Shown piece by piece: positions 36,322 through 47,540 of a stretch of DNA of 64,000 nucleotides (its first letter is position 1; the number at the start of each line of letters is the position of its first letter). The stretch spans positions 44,290,721-44,354,720 of the forward strand of contig CM068385.1 in assembly GCA_034770075.1 (NCBI GenBank), read 5' to 3'. Below the pieces are notes generated by a model. That model was not told the origin of the DNA. It saw only the letters and a list, made by a program, of their open reading frames with translations, and did no database searches. The DNA comes from Aralia elata. Its lineage: Eukaryota; Streptophyta; Magnoliopsida; Apiales; Araliaceae. A program made the translations under genes and the position numbers.

Positions 36322-37100
36322 CTATGATGACATTCCACGGCGCACAGCTTCCTCACGTTCTTGCTCCATAATACGAGTCACCATCCTTCGATTCATCATA
36401 AACCGGGGTTGATCATCGAACTGTACTGGATGACGATGAACTCGATCCTGAGCACTATCGATTATTGTGTGAAAAATATACTCCATCTCATCAATCTTGG
36501 CCTTTTTTGACCGCACCTCACATTCAACACGATCTGCGCGATTAGCCTCCCTCAACCAGGCGTCTTCAGCTCTCGCCTGCTTAGCTGTCTCTTCTTTCAA
36601 TTCATCTCGTACAATTTCATTCCTAGCCAATAACTGACCTCGTCTGTACTCAGATTGAGCTAGTCTCTGCTCGACTTCTGCAAGACGTGATGAAAGATCT
36701 TGAATCGCGACATCCTTCTGCTCTAAGAGCGACTTGACATTCCACAACCTGATCTTCTAACTCCTTCTTTTGGCTCTCCATATGAACCAGTTTCCACTCC
36801 ACGTCCCCAAGACGTATATTAAGCTCCGCTATCTCACTCACCATTTTTCTGCTCCAGAACAGTCTGTCGCTCAGCCAGTTGCCCCTCTAACTCCTCCACT
36901 CTATCATGCAACTCTATGGTGCGATCATACACATGCTCATACATCTGAACACCTAAAGAAAGATAGTGGTATCTCCTCAGGCTCATACTCAGGGCCTACA
37001 ACTGTGAGCAATGGGGATGGCTCCCTCTGCACTAGGGACTAACGTGAATATCTCCGAGCTCCTCCTCCCTAGCCTGGCTGGATCCTCCTATATCAGTCAT
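36322..37100 (-). pseudogene. Coiled-coil leader reading frame upstream of gag
   Basis: Between the primer site and gag, on the sense strand of the Tekay-like element, a coding-like stretch begins with ATG at 37,098-37,100 and runs to about 36,322. Readable blocks: MTDIGGSSQAREEELG; YEHVYDRTIELHDRVEELEG; MVSEIAELNIRLGDVEWKLV; LAEVEQRLAQSEYRRG; then a basic, charged C-terminal part (RFMMNRRMVTRIMEQEREEA). Heptad-like Leu/Ile/Val spacing rich in Glu/Lys/Arg suggests a long coiled coil of roughly 250 residues. About four single-base shifts break it. I do not recognise a family. It could be a leader ORF of this lineage or a captured host exon. Confidence 0.6.
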
Positions 37101-37332
37101 CCTGCTACCAAAATTTTAAGTTTTGATTACTACTCAATACTACTCGCGAGCACATAAGTTTGTTATTAAGTAAGCACATAACACATAATCATTTTATTGT
37201 CTTTTATGAATTTTTGTAATTTCCGTAATCCATTCCTTAGAAGTCGATAAGAGTTTTAACACCACTGTGTTCTCTATCTTCTAAAAGGCTACTACCCTAA
37301 GGTTTTCCCCACCTAAAGGTTCATAACCTACA

Positions 37333-37344
37333 GCTCTGATACCA
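37333..37344 (-). other. Primer-binding site, tRNA-iMet
   Basis: On - the sequence TGGTATCAGAGC, complementary to the 3' end of initiator tRNA-Met, lies three bases after the LTR end (...GTGTTACA). It fixes the 5' LTR boundary at 37,348. Confidence 0.92.
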
Positions 37345-37606
37345 ACCTGTAACACCCCCAAATTCGGGTACTTCAAACCCACAGATTTGGTGTTCACTAA
37401 TCCATACATTCATGACCAACTACCCATGATAAAAGATAATATAATTAAACTGAATAAAACATCTCCCCATAACAGAGGCTACAACTTAAAACTCTTAAGT
37501 AAGTAATTCCTAGGTTATCTAACCTTTATTACATCATCACAGAATTAAAACATAAAATTAAATAAGTCTTATTACAAAAACTCCATAACATATAGCAGTT
37601 CGCGAG

Positions 37607-37672
37607 CTATTTCTGCATTTTGCCTTTGCCTTTACTCGTGGACGGCTCATCTGACTTCTCAGTCTTAGCTGC
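37607..37672 (-). other. Lys-rich mini reading frame in Tekay LTR
   Basis: Reading on -: after an acceptor-like ATTGCAG, the frame gives AAKTEKSDEPSTSKGKG... and ends KMQK then TAG. It is aligned with equivalents in two other LTRs (41,071-41,127 and 57,542-57,598). Upstream DNA TTGCTCACTTTTGCATA is also shared. The function is unknown. Confidence 0.55.
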
Positions 37673-39839
37673 AATGTTTTATGCAAAAGTGAGCAAACAA
37701 TTGCCCACAAGTATAATAGCTATAACAGTTAAACGATTAACGGAGTAGAATTTAACTGAGGACAAACAGTTTTTCTGAAATCAATCAACAATAATTAAAG
37801 GTCTGAAAACTCAACAAATAGCTTGGCTCAAGAGTTGAATATAGATTTCAAAATCAAAAGTATATCTGAGGGTCATAAGACCTCGAACTATGTCCTAGGT
37901 TAGCAAATATCTCTACTGTAACCTTTAACAGTCTTATAGACTATGGACCATCCATCTCGTACTCCGGGGGATCAGCCCTTTGTACAATGTATTGTGCACA
38001 AACATTTTAACGCTATTACGTAATATAATCCCCTATATTAGGGTTGTTCATCTCAGTTTTACCATCAGAGTCCGTAGCAAATGAAGTTTGGTTTGGAATA
38101 GCTTCAACAGAAATTCTGGATTTTAGAAAGATCATCAACTATGGACTAGCTGAATTAAAAGGGTTCACTAGCCATATAACAGTCTGTTTACAATAATAAT
38201 ACAATCTTTGTAAAAATAGAACTACAGTAATAGTAGAATTCAAAGATTACAAATGAATATTGTAACGACCGAGAATTCTGAAATTGCCTTGTAATTCGAA
38301 TTTTTGAATATTAATGAATATATTATATTTTATTAATATTATTTTTGTGTTGTATGTTTAAAGGTTGTGTGACAACCTGGGTTATGTGAATGCATGAAAT
38401 TTTACGTGTTATAATTTTGTTTAAGTGAATAATTGATTTCGCATAGCGTCGCTAAATCACTATTCACAGAGCACGTTTCCCGAGGCACTGTTCATGCCAG
38501 ATATTTTTGTGTTTTTTTCGACTTTAATAAATTTCATAAATACATGTATGCGTACGAATAATTTTTTCAAGTATCGGAAATTTTATTTGAGCTGACACGT
38601 GATTTTATCCGTATCCTAAATGTATTAAAAGGGTGTTCCGAATATTTGGACAAATCCCATAATAATTATTTTTACCCATCCCAATATTTATGGTAGTACC
38701 CATTTTAATTTTGGGTAGAGTTATTTACCAGTTTTGGTATAAGAGTGGGAGTTTTCGGATATATTTTTGGTGTTTTTGGGTATTTATTTTGGCTTGTTAC
38801 TCCAAGAGGGAACCAATCCCTCATTTTGGACCAATCAAATGAGAGCTTGGGGGAGCATTGCCGGCAAGCCTTTGAAATTTTGGGCACCTTGAGCCTCACT
38901 CCCATTTTCTCCCAAAATTCCTCCACTTCTCCCAAATCATTCAACCATTTCATTTCTCTCTTGCAATCCATCAGCTCCTCATTCAAACCCATTTCAAATT
39001 CTGTAGAGAGAGAGAGAAAGAGAGAGAGAGAACTCGCCGGAAAAAGAGAAGGAGGAAGAAATCGCCGGAAGTCGCCGGAAAAAGAGAAGGAACTCGCCGG
39101 AAAAGAAAGGAGGAAGAAGAAGAAGGCACGGGTGGAGGAACCAAGCAAGAAGAACACTCAAAACAAAGCCTAACCGAGCTTCTTAATCATCTAGGAAGGA
39201 TTTACAGAGGTAAACATCAACCAAATCCATTCCATTCAATTTCTTGTTAAGATTTTCAAGTTTTTCTTAGTTTTGAGCTCTTGAGCTTGTGGGTCGGATT
39301 TATGGCAATTCTTAGTGTTTTTGTTTGTTGTGATTGTTTGTAATTGTTGTTAAGAAACTATGTAAGCCATTAATAACATCAAAGTGGAACAAAAATGCAA
39401 GAAAATCCTTACCTTGGCTTAATGGAGCAAGGAACAATGGATTTTGGATATGAACTTGGACATTCGGACTTTTTAGAGGACTATAAAGCTTTGATTTTGT
39501 GTTTGTTAATTTTGTTTGTTGTTATGGTATTGTAGTTCCATGGGTTACGAAGCTAACCCAGTTGGAATGGAGTAAAAAGGAGTTAAAACAAGTTCGTAGG
39601 AATGATTTTTGTGAAACTTGTCAAGAACTCGAAGAATAGAGTATGAACTTTGTACTTTGACTTAAGATTTGACCATGTTAATGTTAATGGGTAGCTCTGC
39701 ATTTTTGATATGTTGTAGCCCCATGAGTTAGGAGTCCATAGAGTCCGGAATGGACCAATTTCCTTGTGTATTGAAGGAGTTATGGAGGTTGGAGTGGCCG
39801 GAGGTCGGAGTCGCGAACTGGGAACAAACCCAGAATCCG

Positions 39840-40060
39840 GCTACTGCAGAATGGCGCCGCAACGCCACTCATAAGCCCTGCAGCTCACACTGCAGCGAGG
39901 GGCATTATGGGGAAAGACAGGGGCTCACGCCGCAGTGTGAGGCCCAAGCTTTAAGGCTCACGCCGCAGCGTGAAGCCCTGTCAGGGAGAAAACACGAGAC
40001 TCACGCCGCAGCGTGAGGTCCAGTGCTTAGGCTTGGCGTTGCAGCGCCAGTTCCATGTCT
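39840..40060. repeat. GC-rich inverted-repeat cluster CTCACGC-n-GCGTGAG
   Basis: At least five modules of CTCACGCCGCAGCGTGAG type or variants (for example GCTCACACTGCAGCGAG, CTCACGCCGCAGTGTGAG, and two with GCGTGA), each a 7-bp stem around CGCA. They sit in the middle of the solo LTR. Confidence 0.85.
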
Positions 40061-41070
40061 GGACTGGGTCGGGCAGTCAGTCCGGGTCAGGTCGGGTCGG
40101 ACCTAATGAATCCTTTTCAACGGGTCCAACACTTATATAGCGTAGGGCAATCAATGTGTTTTAATGATACAGCGTCCGTTTTGAACCATTATTTGGAATG
40201 TGACTAATTGTTATGTAAATATGTACTTAATTGTGTAGGATATTAAGGAGCGTGTGTTATAATATTGTAGCAGCGCATCAGGCAAGTTCTCTAACCCTTG
40301 TCTAACCCTTGTGTTGGGCAAGTTTCTTTACCCTAACTCAATTTAATATTGGGCAGGTTTTCTCAATCGCACAACTTTTATTTAATGTGCGAGTTTATTT
40401 ATTAATTGAGCAATCATTCTATATTATTACAACTTTTTTAACTCAACTCAAATTATCATATTTCAATTATGGTTAGTGGTTTAATTATTGTTAATTACTC
40501 CACATCAAGGATAATTATTGATATTCGCACATTGTGCATTTGGATTCGAAATCTGTTGTTGGACTGTGAAACATAAGTTCTTCATTTATGAACTGTTTTA
40601 AGGGAATAGTCTACGCCACTTGTTTCGGCTGGACACGTACAGGTTATTATTTTAAAGGCTATCCAAACCGATTGTTGGTGCGGATTCTTGGACTGAGAGA
40701 GCAACCCTTATGTAGGGGATTTTAATGTGTCGATTACTCGATGCAGTCAGAGCTAAATGTTACGCATATACATAGGGTACAAGAGGCTGATCCCCTCGAG
40801 TACTACTGACGGGCCAGGCGTTTAAAAGGGGTAGTTGAATAACTGATCCTTTGGCCAAATAGTTCATGGTCTATTGGACCACTCAGTAGTAAATAATCAA
40901 TATTCATCATTTCTTTTGAACTTTGATTATATTGTCAGCTATTTCTTCAATGTCTTAAATTGTTGAACTATGCGATTATTGTTCTTATTCATTCATGATA
41001 TATCCCCTTTATTCATTTTAAACTTGTTGAGCAAAGTAGTTGCTCACTCTTGCTATATGATAAACCTATT

Positions 41071-41127
41071 GCAGCTAAGCCGGGGAGTTCCAAAGCGGAC
41101 AAAGACAAGGGAAATCTTAAGGAATAG
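41071..41127 (+). other. Lys-rich mini reading frame in solo LTR (+)
   Basis: After CCTATTGCAG the frame reads AAKPGSSKADKDKGNLKE then TAG, 18 codons plus stop. The preceding ACTTGTTGAGCAAAGTAGTTGCTCAC block matches the LTR at 57,283-60,654. It is compared with 37,607-37,672 and 57,542-57,598. Confidence 0.55.
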
Positions 41128-41943
41128 TTACATGTACTATCCTGTTATGTAATTTGTGGAATCATTTTGAATTATTATGGTATTCTGCGATGTATTTTAT
41201 TTAAGGTTTTAGACCTTGGGACCGTAGTAAACCTTTTGTAATGAACAACATATGTTTATATATTCTGCATTAGTTAATTTATGTTGTTTAGAGGTGTATG
41301 GATGTATTTTATCGTGAGCACTAGATTTGAGGTATTGGTACCTGAATTTGGGGGTGTCACAAATATATTGGAGTAACGCATTTGAAGGTCTAGAGTACTC
41401 AATCAACTTATGATCGTTAAGTAATATGAGAAACCTTGCTTGAATAATAATAATAACCAAGGTTAGAGAACTTGCTCAATGAAATGTAGGGTTTAGAAAC
41501 TTGATTAATGAAGGTAAAGTTTTAAGGAACTTGTCTCGAGCGTAATCTACACAATCTCAATTTATGTTCACCAAACGTCCTACATTCCATTAGGATCACA
41601 ATGTAAGTTAGTTCATTACAACAATGACTATAATTCCACTTTCCACTTTAGTACAAGATACCAACTTAAATTCATGATCCGAACTCTCTAATTAACCACA
41701 TAACACAAATCAGAAATCCATGCCATCACATAACATAAGACATAGCATATAATTAACATCTCCAATTCTTACGGATATCGGGTTACAAATCTTTATAACT
41801 TATTGATTCATAGCTTATAATCATCAAATGAATAACTTCATTATGTTATTAAGTTTTACGATTCTCCACATACATTAAAATAAGCTAACTTATCACCATC
41901 CAAGCTATGCATGTAAAAACTAATCAATGGGTCTGTTCTGATA

Positions 41944-42066
41944 CCGGCGCGGCCGCGCCACTTTTACTCTTGGAACCAGCGCGGCCGCGCTGCACACATA
42001 CAGGGACTGATCTGCTGTTGGCGCGGCCGCGCTACTTTTGCACTGGAAACCAGCACGGTCGCGCTG
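41944..42066. repeat. GC-rich palindrome cluster in Tekay LTR (right)
   Basis: Same four-module arrangement as 30,047-30,170 (GGCGCGGCCGCGCC, CAGCGCGGCCGCGCTG, GGCGCGGCCGCGCT, CAGCACGGTCGCGCTG). The last module has lost symmetry through C-to-T or G-to-A type changes. Confidence 0.9.
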
Positions 42067-43320
42067 CGTTACAGACTCAGTTGTTGCAGCGCGAACATGC
42101 TCTGTTTCATCCCAAATTCCATACTAACTCATCTGAAGTCAAATTTGATCGATTTTTGACTCAACAAATTCGTTAAACACAGCAGCAAACATCCACAGTA
42201 TGATTTTAACACTTTCAAAATTTTTCACAAACTCATTTAAAGATTTAAAACCAATGTTCATGCTTTAAATTTCATATTTCAACATATTTAGTGAAATCGA
42301 ATATCACGAATTCGTTTCTAAATCATTTTGATTCATTCTTTTTGTAACGTTTCCGTTTCTCAGAATATTATAACTATCACCCATAAATTTCAGATTTTAA
42401 GCATGCAAGGACCATCAATTTCAACTCTTAAATAAACCATATAAACACAGTGAACTAAAAAGTCATGTTCTTCCTATTTCATGCAATAACACGGATTTTT
42501 AATTACTGAAAACCACACAGAGATACTACAAAACAAAGTATATGCACTTTTCAACACACATAATCAACATACCAATAACTCTTAACAATTTAGTTCCTCA
42601 AATTTTGTCACAGTGAAGCAATTCTAAAGAAAACATGAACTGAGAACTTAGGAATTTGTTTATTACCTTCAATTCTCTTTCGAACTTAGAGCAAGGTGGT
42701 TTGATTTTCTTCTTCTTCCTTTTGATTCTCTCAAGCTTACTCTCACTTTCACAGAATTTCTCTTAATTCTTTCCTCTCTACAAAACTCTGCTCTTTGTTT
42801 TTCTTTCTTTTCTAAGCTTAACAAATAAACTGATACCATGTATTTAAATTTAACGTAAAACCCACTTAAGGCCTTGACAGTTACCAAAATCATCAGTTAA
42901 CAAATTCAAAAGGTCATAAGGCCTTGTTTGGCAAAACTAGATTAATCCTCTTTTTATTTATTTTAATAATCCTTTTATAATAAGGTTCAATTGTCACACA
43001 TACTTTTAATTAAACTTACTAATAAATAAATTCAATTAAAGCTTACTAATTAAATCTATAATTTCTATTTGACCAATAACAACACTACCAAATAAATTAT
43101 CTTATTCAAATAAATCATTTAATCATCTAATTTAATTATTAAATTAAATTAAAATAATCACCTCAAATCCCATTCAAATAACATTTACATAATTACACTT
43201 ATCATGAATTATTCTACAATAACTTTATAAATTATTTATTTTACTCAATAAATAAATTAACAAAATATTTATATAACTCAATAAATATTTTGTTTATTCA
43301 CAAAAATCACATTCGTTACA

Positions 43321-43673
43321 GGTTTAGTGTCTCCACACAAATGATTATGAGATCAATCATCCTCTTCCTAAGAGCAAGCAACGTATGTACTAATCTATCC
43401 GGATTCACTAATCCCCTTTTTAGTAATCCAACGATTAGGAACGATTTTAGTTTGTGAGCTATCTAGAATTTAGATCTCATTAGCATGATCACCATCATGA
43501 TTCTAAAAGCATTGCTCAAAATAATGGGTTTATCACATTTAATATAACAACACTATGTAGATAATGTAAAATGCCTTTAAGAAAATCAATTCTTTTATTA
43601 ATAAATGAATAAGATTACAAAGTATATGCTACATCATATCAAATATGATTGACTTGTGTGCATACTACTTTCA
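43321..43673 (-). repeat. 3' LTR remnant of copia element
   Basis: Matches 49,301-49,630 (TTTAGTGTCTCCACACAAATG... to ...ACTACTTTCA). The rest of the LTR lay on the far side of the Tekay insertion and is not in the window. The first bases, GGTTT, may include the Tekay target duplication (GCTTT at the paired site). Confidence 0.88.
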
Positions 43674-43990
43674 CAGAGTCTATACTTGGTTCTCATACAT
43701 GGAGTCCATTTCGGATTTCATGGCCATCTGCCATTTCTCTGAGTGTTTACTACTCATAGCCTCATCGTATATAACTGATCATCATCCTCTATGATGTGTA
43801 CCTCATCATCATCCTCTATAATGAATCCATACCTCCTAGGTATCTTCGGTACTCTTCTAGATTTACGATTCGGTTGTGGTACAATAGGTTTATCTACAGG
43901 TTCCTCGATTTGACTAAAAATGCTTTGTGGTTCTTGAACTCCTTCAAGGTCTATTATCCTCCCACTAGCTCCTATAATGATAAACACATT
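43674..43990 (-). pseudogene. Copia pol: integrase C-terminus to first residues of RT
   Basis: On - the frame reads KSRRVPKIPRRYGFIIED, then after a shift NEAMSSKHSEKWQMAMKSEM, the conserved start of copia RT (SEKW..AMKSEM.S), then DSMYENQV and a stop. The sequence then meets the LTR terminus (TGAAAGTAGT) directly. Everything from RT motif 1 to the polypurine tract has been deleted. Confidence 0.85.
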
Positions 43991-44149
43991 TATCCAAGAA
44001 GGCAGCGCCTTTCACAACAAACACCTTTTGCTTAGTAGGATTATAGAAATCTTATCCTAAACTTACTTTAGAAAGTTCCACAAATCTGCACTTGTCAGTT
44101 TTTTGTCCCAAGCTTATCTTTTTGAAACCTTTTCACATAAGCTGGACAA

Positions 44150-44640
44150 CCCCTTATCTTAACATACTTAAGACTAGGAATCCTCCCTATCCATAACTTT
44201 TATGGAGTCTTGGGGCCGGATATTGAGGTTACCTTATTTTGTAGATATGCAGCCGTTTCTAAGGCATAACCCCAGATGGATACTGGAATGTCGGTAAAAA
44301 TCATTATGGACCGCACCATGTCCAACAAGGTACAATTTCTCTTTTTAGATACACTAATCAATTATTGCGTATCATGAACTGTCCATTATGAGAAAATAAT
44401 TTTGAGATGATCTAGAAACTCATTGTGCAAGTATTCCTTCCTCGATCTGATCAAAGAATCTTAATACTTTGTCAATTTGTTTCACTTCTGAATTTTTTGA
44501 ACCTTTCAAATGATTCAGACTTGTATTTTATCAAATACACATATTCAACTCTTTGAATGATCATCTCCTTTTCTTTTACTAGTTTGTTCAATTTGCAAGA
44601 TTATTTTTCATGTAAGTTAAGTTTACAAAGTCCATCAAGT
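44150..44640 (-). pseudogene. Copia integrase core (broken)
   Basis: On - several frames give KSESFE..KKFRSE, then EYLHNEFLDHLK, then LLDMVRSIMIFTDIPVSIWG and YALETAAYLQNKV, ending KLWIGRIPSLKYVKIRGCPA. These are hallmark copia integrase blocks. Stops and shifts occur throughout, and the HHCC finger is not recognisable. Confidence 0.82.
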
Positions 44641-44869
44641 AATCTTCCAGTTTCAAGCAAAATATTATCATTATAAATAGAACAACAATTGTTCTTAAAT
44701 ATAATACCAGAACCTTCCTTGTCCAACAACAAAAGTAATAATATTTCTAAAGAGAACTGGAACATAATAACTACTTATTAATTTAATAGACTTGCCCGTA
44801 GGCTACGCTAAACTATAAGTTTCCTATGGTTAATGTAGCAATCATTGCTCCATTCTCCACACGTAAGAT

Positions 44870-45125
44870 TACTTACTCTTTGTTTAGCTTTCTACTTCTG
44901 TTTAGTCTCTGCATTGGATTGCATACGGGCGAACTATAGCCGGTATCCAATACCCAAGTAGAACCTTGACTTACAGAAAGATTTATTTCAATGATGAACA
45001 AACCTATATCTGTAACCGAAGCTTCACTAAGCTTCTTCTGGTTAGCCTCTGCAAGATGCTCCTTACAGTTTTCTTTCCAGTGTCCAGGCTTATTGCAATG
45101 GAAGCAAACTCCTTTGCTATCTGCA
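44870..45125 (-). pseudogene. Copia nucleocapsid zinc knuckle and protease start
   Basis: On - GVCFHCNKPGHWKENC is a canonical CX2CX4HX4C knuckle (about 45,070-45,115). It is followed by LAEANQKKLSEASVTDIGLF and then STWVLDTGYSS, the copia protease active site, where DTG is normally followed by A/C-S. The protease is truncated after about 15 residues by stops. Confidence 0.82.
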
Positions 45126-45199
45126 TCAGTTTTGTTCTTAGTGTCCTTAGTTATTGCCTTTCCTTATACCTTCCTTGAATTGTTCTTCTTTTAAGAAGA

Positions 45200-45760
45200 T
45201 CCTTTAGCCCTCTTCCGCTTCCTGGAAGAATCATCTACCAGTAAGACCTGATCTTTTTTGGTTGGAAAGTGACTCTTTACAATTTTCAACATATTTATGC
45301 AACGCAGGCAGGCTGACATATAACTTGTTCATGTGAAAATTCATAACAAATTATGAGAAAGAGTCCAGAAGTGATTGCAAGATCAAATCTTAGATCAACT
45401 CTCCATCCATTATAAAACCCAGTTGTCCTAATTGTTCAATCAGATTGATAATTTTAGGACATTTGTCTGTAGCGCCATCGGTCATTCTAGATTGGAAGAG
45501 CTCCTTAGATATCTGATATCTAATAGTCCTACTTTCCTCACAATTCAACTCCTTGAGGTGCAGGAGTATAGTAGGAGCATCCATAGTTTTATGCTGACGC
45601 TGAAGCTCATTACTCATGGATGCGAGCATGATGCATTGAGCCAATTGTGCATCATCTTGTCACTTTCTAAAAGTAGCAATCTCTTCCTCAGAGGCATTGT
45701 ATGCAACCATTGCAGGGATAGACATATTAAGGACATAAGATAGCTTTTCAGCCTTGAGAA
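45200..45760 (-). pseudogene. gag: Copia gag core
   Basis: On - MVAYNASEEEIATFRK, then AQCIMLASMSNELQRQH, MDAPTILLHLKELNCEESRT, RYQISKELFQSRMTDG, INLIEQLGQLGFIMDGELI and FVMNFHMNKLYVSLPAL. This matches the copia gag (UBN2-type) pattern seen in many plant elements. The longest intact frame is 84 codons. Stops occur at about 45,670 and 45,388. Confidence 0.82.
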
Positions 45761-46053
45761 CTATTGTCAGATTCTTTAACCAGTCCTTTTAATTTGGTCC
45801 GGTTAATTAGCATTTTATATGCTCCGCAGTGATAGTAAATTAGACATTGTAAAATTCTGTAAATGAACTTATAATTTAACAACATTTTAGCATACATTCA
45901 TTTCTTAATTAATTACCAAAATAAATTAGCTTTTTATTTAAATTGGTATCTCCCACTATTTTCATCAAACTATATTACCCTCAATATATAGTTCGACAAA
46001 TCTAATTAAAGATTTGCTAGTGAGAATAAAGATCCCATTTCAAATGTATATAG

Positions 46054-46348
46054 CCTTGTGTGTGCACAACAAATTATATAAAAATAAATAGATAGCCAAC
46101 TATTGTCAATTACATCACTATGTAACTCCTTGTATTTTGCCTCTTACATTATAATGGTCAAGTGTATGCACATTCAAACTAAAATTATCTAAGTTAAGTC
46201 CAACCTAGCACTTCCATATATGTGAAGAGAAAAAGACCGCCCTTGTGTGTGCACAACAAAGCAGTAATGTTCAATTCCTTAATAAGCATCAAATATGATA
46301 AAACAACATCTTAAATATTTAATACTCGCCTTGTGTGTGCACAACAAA
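46054..46348 (+). repeat. Three dispersed copies of CCTTGTGTGTGCACAACAAA
   Basis: Exact 20-bp copies at about 46,054, 46,241 and 46,329, within 300 bp. Each contains the palindrome TGTGCACA. The sequences between them are unrelated AT-rich DNA. Confidence 0.85.
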
Positions 46349-46491
46349 TTCATATTAAATATTTAATACTCTATTGCTTTACCATGCTAGAAGGCAACGT
46401 TCGATATTCTGAATATCTTTGAGCCCTTAGGACTTAATATGATTTCTTTGAGGGGTTTGTTATTATTTGTCTTATCTTGTTTAGAGCGCAT

Positions 46492-46588
46492 GCACACACA
46501 CACACACACACATATATAGATATATAATATGCGTCATATTATTTAACATGCAAAGCATGTTGGATAATATAATATATATATATATAGT
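46492..46588 (+). repeat. CA/TA microsatellite
   Basis: (CA)n at 46,492-46,512 followed by TATATAGATATATAATATG and (TA)n at about 46,568-46,586. Confidence 0.85.
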
Positions 46589-47442
46589 AAGCATGCACAT
46601 ATAGAATACTATATTCTACCCGGATTGATTATGGACTTTTATTCTAGTTTGGTTCACTAGAGCCACCAAGTGAACCAAAAGGTCAAACATAGGGTATAAA
46701 AATTAAATTTAAATATAACTATTGCATTTAAATCCCGGGCTCCATTACAAACGAGTCTTCAAGCGCTCTTTGCTCCTTTGTCTCCAATTCTTCAAAATAA
46801 TTCTAACTAATCCTATTACATAAACTATTTACAATAAATAGAAACCTTGATCAGCAGTCAAGGGGAAGTACATAGGAGGGAGATAGAATTTACATCAAGA
46901 AAAAGTAGAGAAGACGAGGTATGCAGACCTCATTTATAAAAACCTAATCATTCAAGCATCCTCTAAAATAATTCCAATCGCACATTGGTCAATAGTCCAT
47001 AGTCAATCCATATTTATTATCATACATATCTTCATAAGCATCAATAAATAACATTCATCTCATGAATAATAAAACTATTCCATATATGCATTGATATCAT
47101 TTAATGGGCAATATTAGTTAGTATAAAATCCAATTTCAACTCCAATTAGTTATCATGAAATCCAATTCCAATAACTTCTTTATTTTAATCCTATTCCAAA
47201 TCAAAATAAACTCTTTTATTTTAATTTATCCAATTTTGAATAAAAATAAACTCCTTTAGTTTTTAATCAAATTCCAAATCAAAATAAACTTCTTTATTTT
47301 AATTTACAAAAAAAAAAAAAAAAAAATGAGGTCAACCCTTGATCATAAACCTTTAAAAGAAATAATCAAACAAGCCTTTAAGTCAAACTTCAAACCAAGA
47401 ATTATATAATTTAAATATTAAACATTCTGATTCATAATCAAA

Positions 47443-47512
47443 AGTGATTCTGGTGTAGTGATAAGATTTCCATCATATGACCAATAGGTCAAGGGTTCAA
47501 AACCTTCTAGCC
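47443..47512 (+). ncRNA. tRNA-like sequence, possible SINE head
   Basis: Contains an A-box-like TGGTGTAGTGATAAG and a B-box-like GGGTTCAAAACC about 35 bp apart, with a T-arm AAGG-GTTCAAAA-CCTT. No clean acceptor stem or anticodon arm is visible. It could be a tRNA-derived SINE 5' end or a decayed tRNA copy. Confidence 0.35.
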
Positions 47513-47540
47513 CCAAATTAATTATTTTATTTTTAAAGGT

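Larger units (their letters stand above)
38261..41361 (+). mobile_element. Solo-LTR-like insertion, 3,101 bp, TSD AATAT
   Basis: Starts TGTAACGACC and ends GGGGGTGTCACA, flanked by AATAT at 38,256-38,260 and 41,362-41,366. The empty site is present in the paired LTR at about 29,466. It has no primer site, pol or internal repeat of its own ends, so it is a solo LTR or an LTR-only derivative. End sequences and internal blocks resemble the Tekay LTR and the LTR at 57,283-60,654 (shared CTGATCCCC.CGAGTAC, GTTGCTCAC.CTTGC). It contains a (GA)n tract at 39,006-39,030 and GC-rich CTCACGC...GCGTGAG repeats at 39,850-40,050. The open frame at 38,745-39,173 looks incidental. Confidence 0.88.
29137..43320 (-). 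mobile_element. Ty3/gypsy chromovirus-type LTR retrotransposon, Tekay-like
   Basis: Read on -: 5' LTR (37,348-43,320, interrupted), tRNA-iMet primer site, a coiled-coil leader frame, gag with zinc knuckles, protease, RT, RNase H, integrase with a chromodomain-like tail, polypurine tract and 3' LTR (29,137-31,426, truncated). Long LTRs of roughly 2.9 kb and the integrase tail ending VIWRNHNAEEATWE... place it with Tekay (Del-like) elements. The Tat element interrupts its left LTR and a 3.1-kb LTR-like element interrupts its right LTR. It inserted into a copia LTR: 43,321 onward is copia LTR sequence that matches 49,301 onward. Frames are damaged, so the element is not autonomous as read. Confidence 0.85.
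37348..43320 (-). repeat. 5' LTR of Tekay-like element, interrupted
   Basis: On + it starts TGTAACACCCCC next to the primer site and ends CGTTACA at 43,320, where copia LTR sequence resumes. Without the 38,261-41,361 insertion and one 5-bp target copy it is about 2.87 kb. The part from 37,926 matches the left LTR closely, with a few substitutions (for example ATTAAAAGGG versus ATCAAAAGGG). The unshared first 580 bp carries a Lys-rich mini reading frame (37,607-37,672). A GC-rich palindrome cluster lies at 41,944-42,066. Confidence 0.9.

Noticed and set aside
38745..39173. Paired open frames on both strands in the solo LTR
   Set aside because: Low-complexity GA-rich sequence opens both strands. 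There is no conservation with the related LTR at 57,283-60,654.
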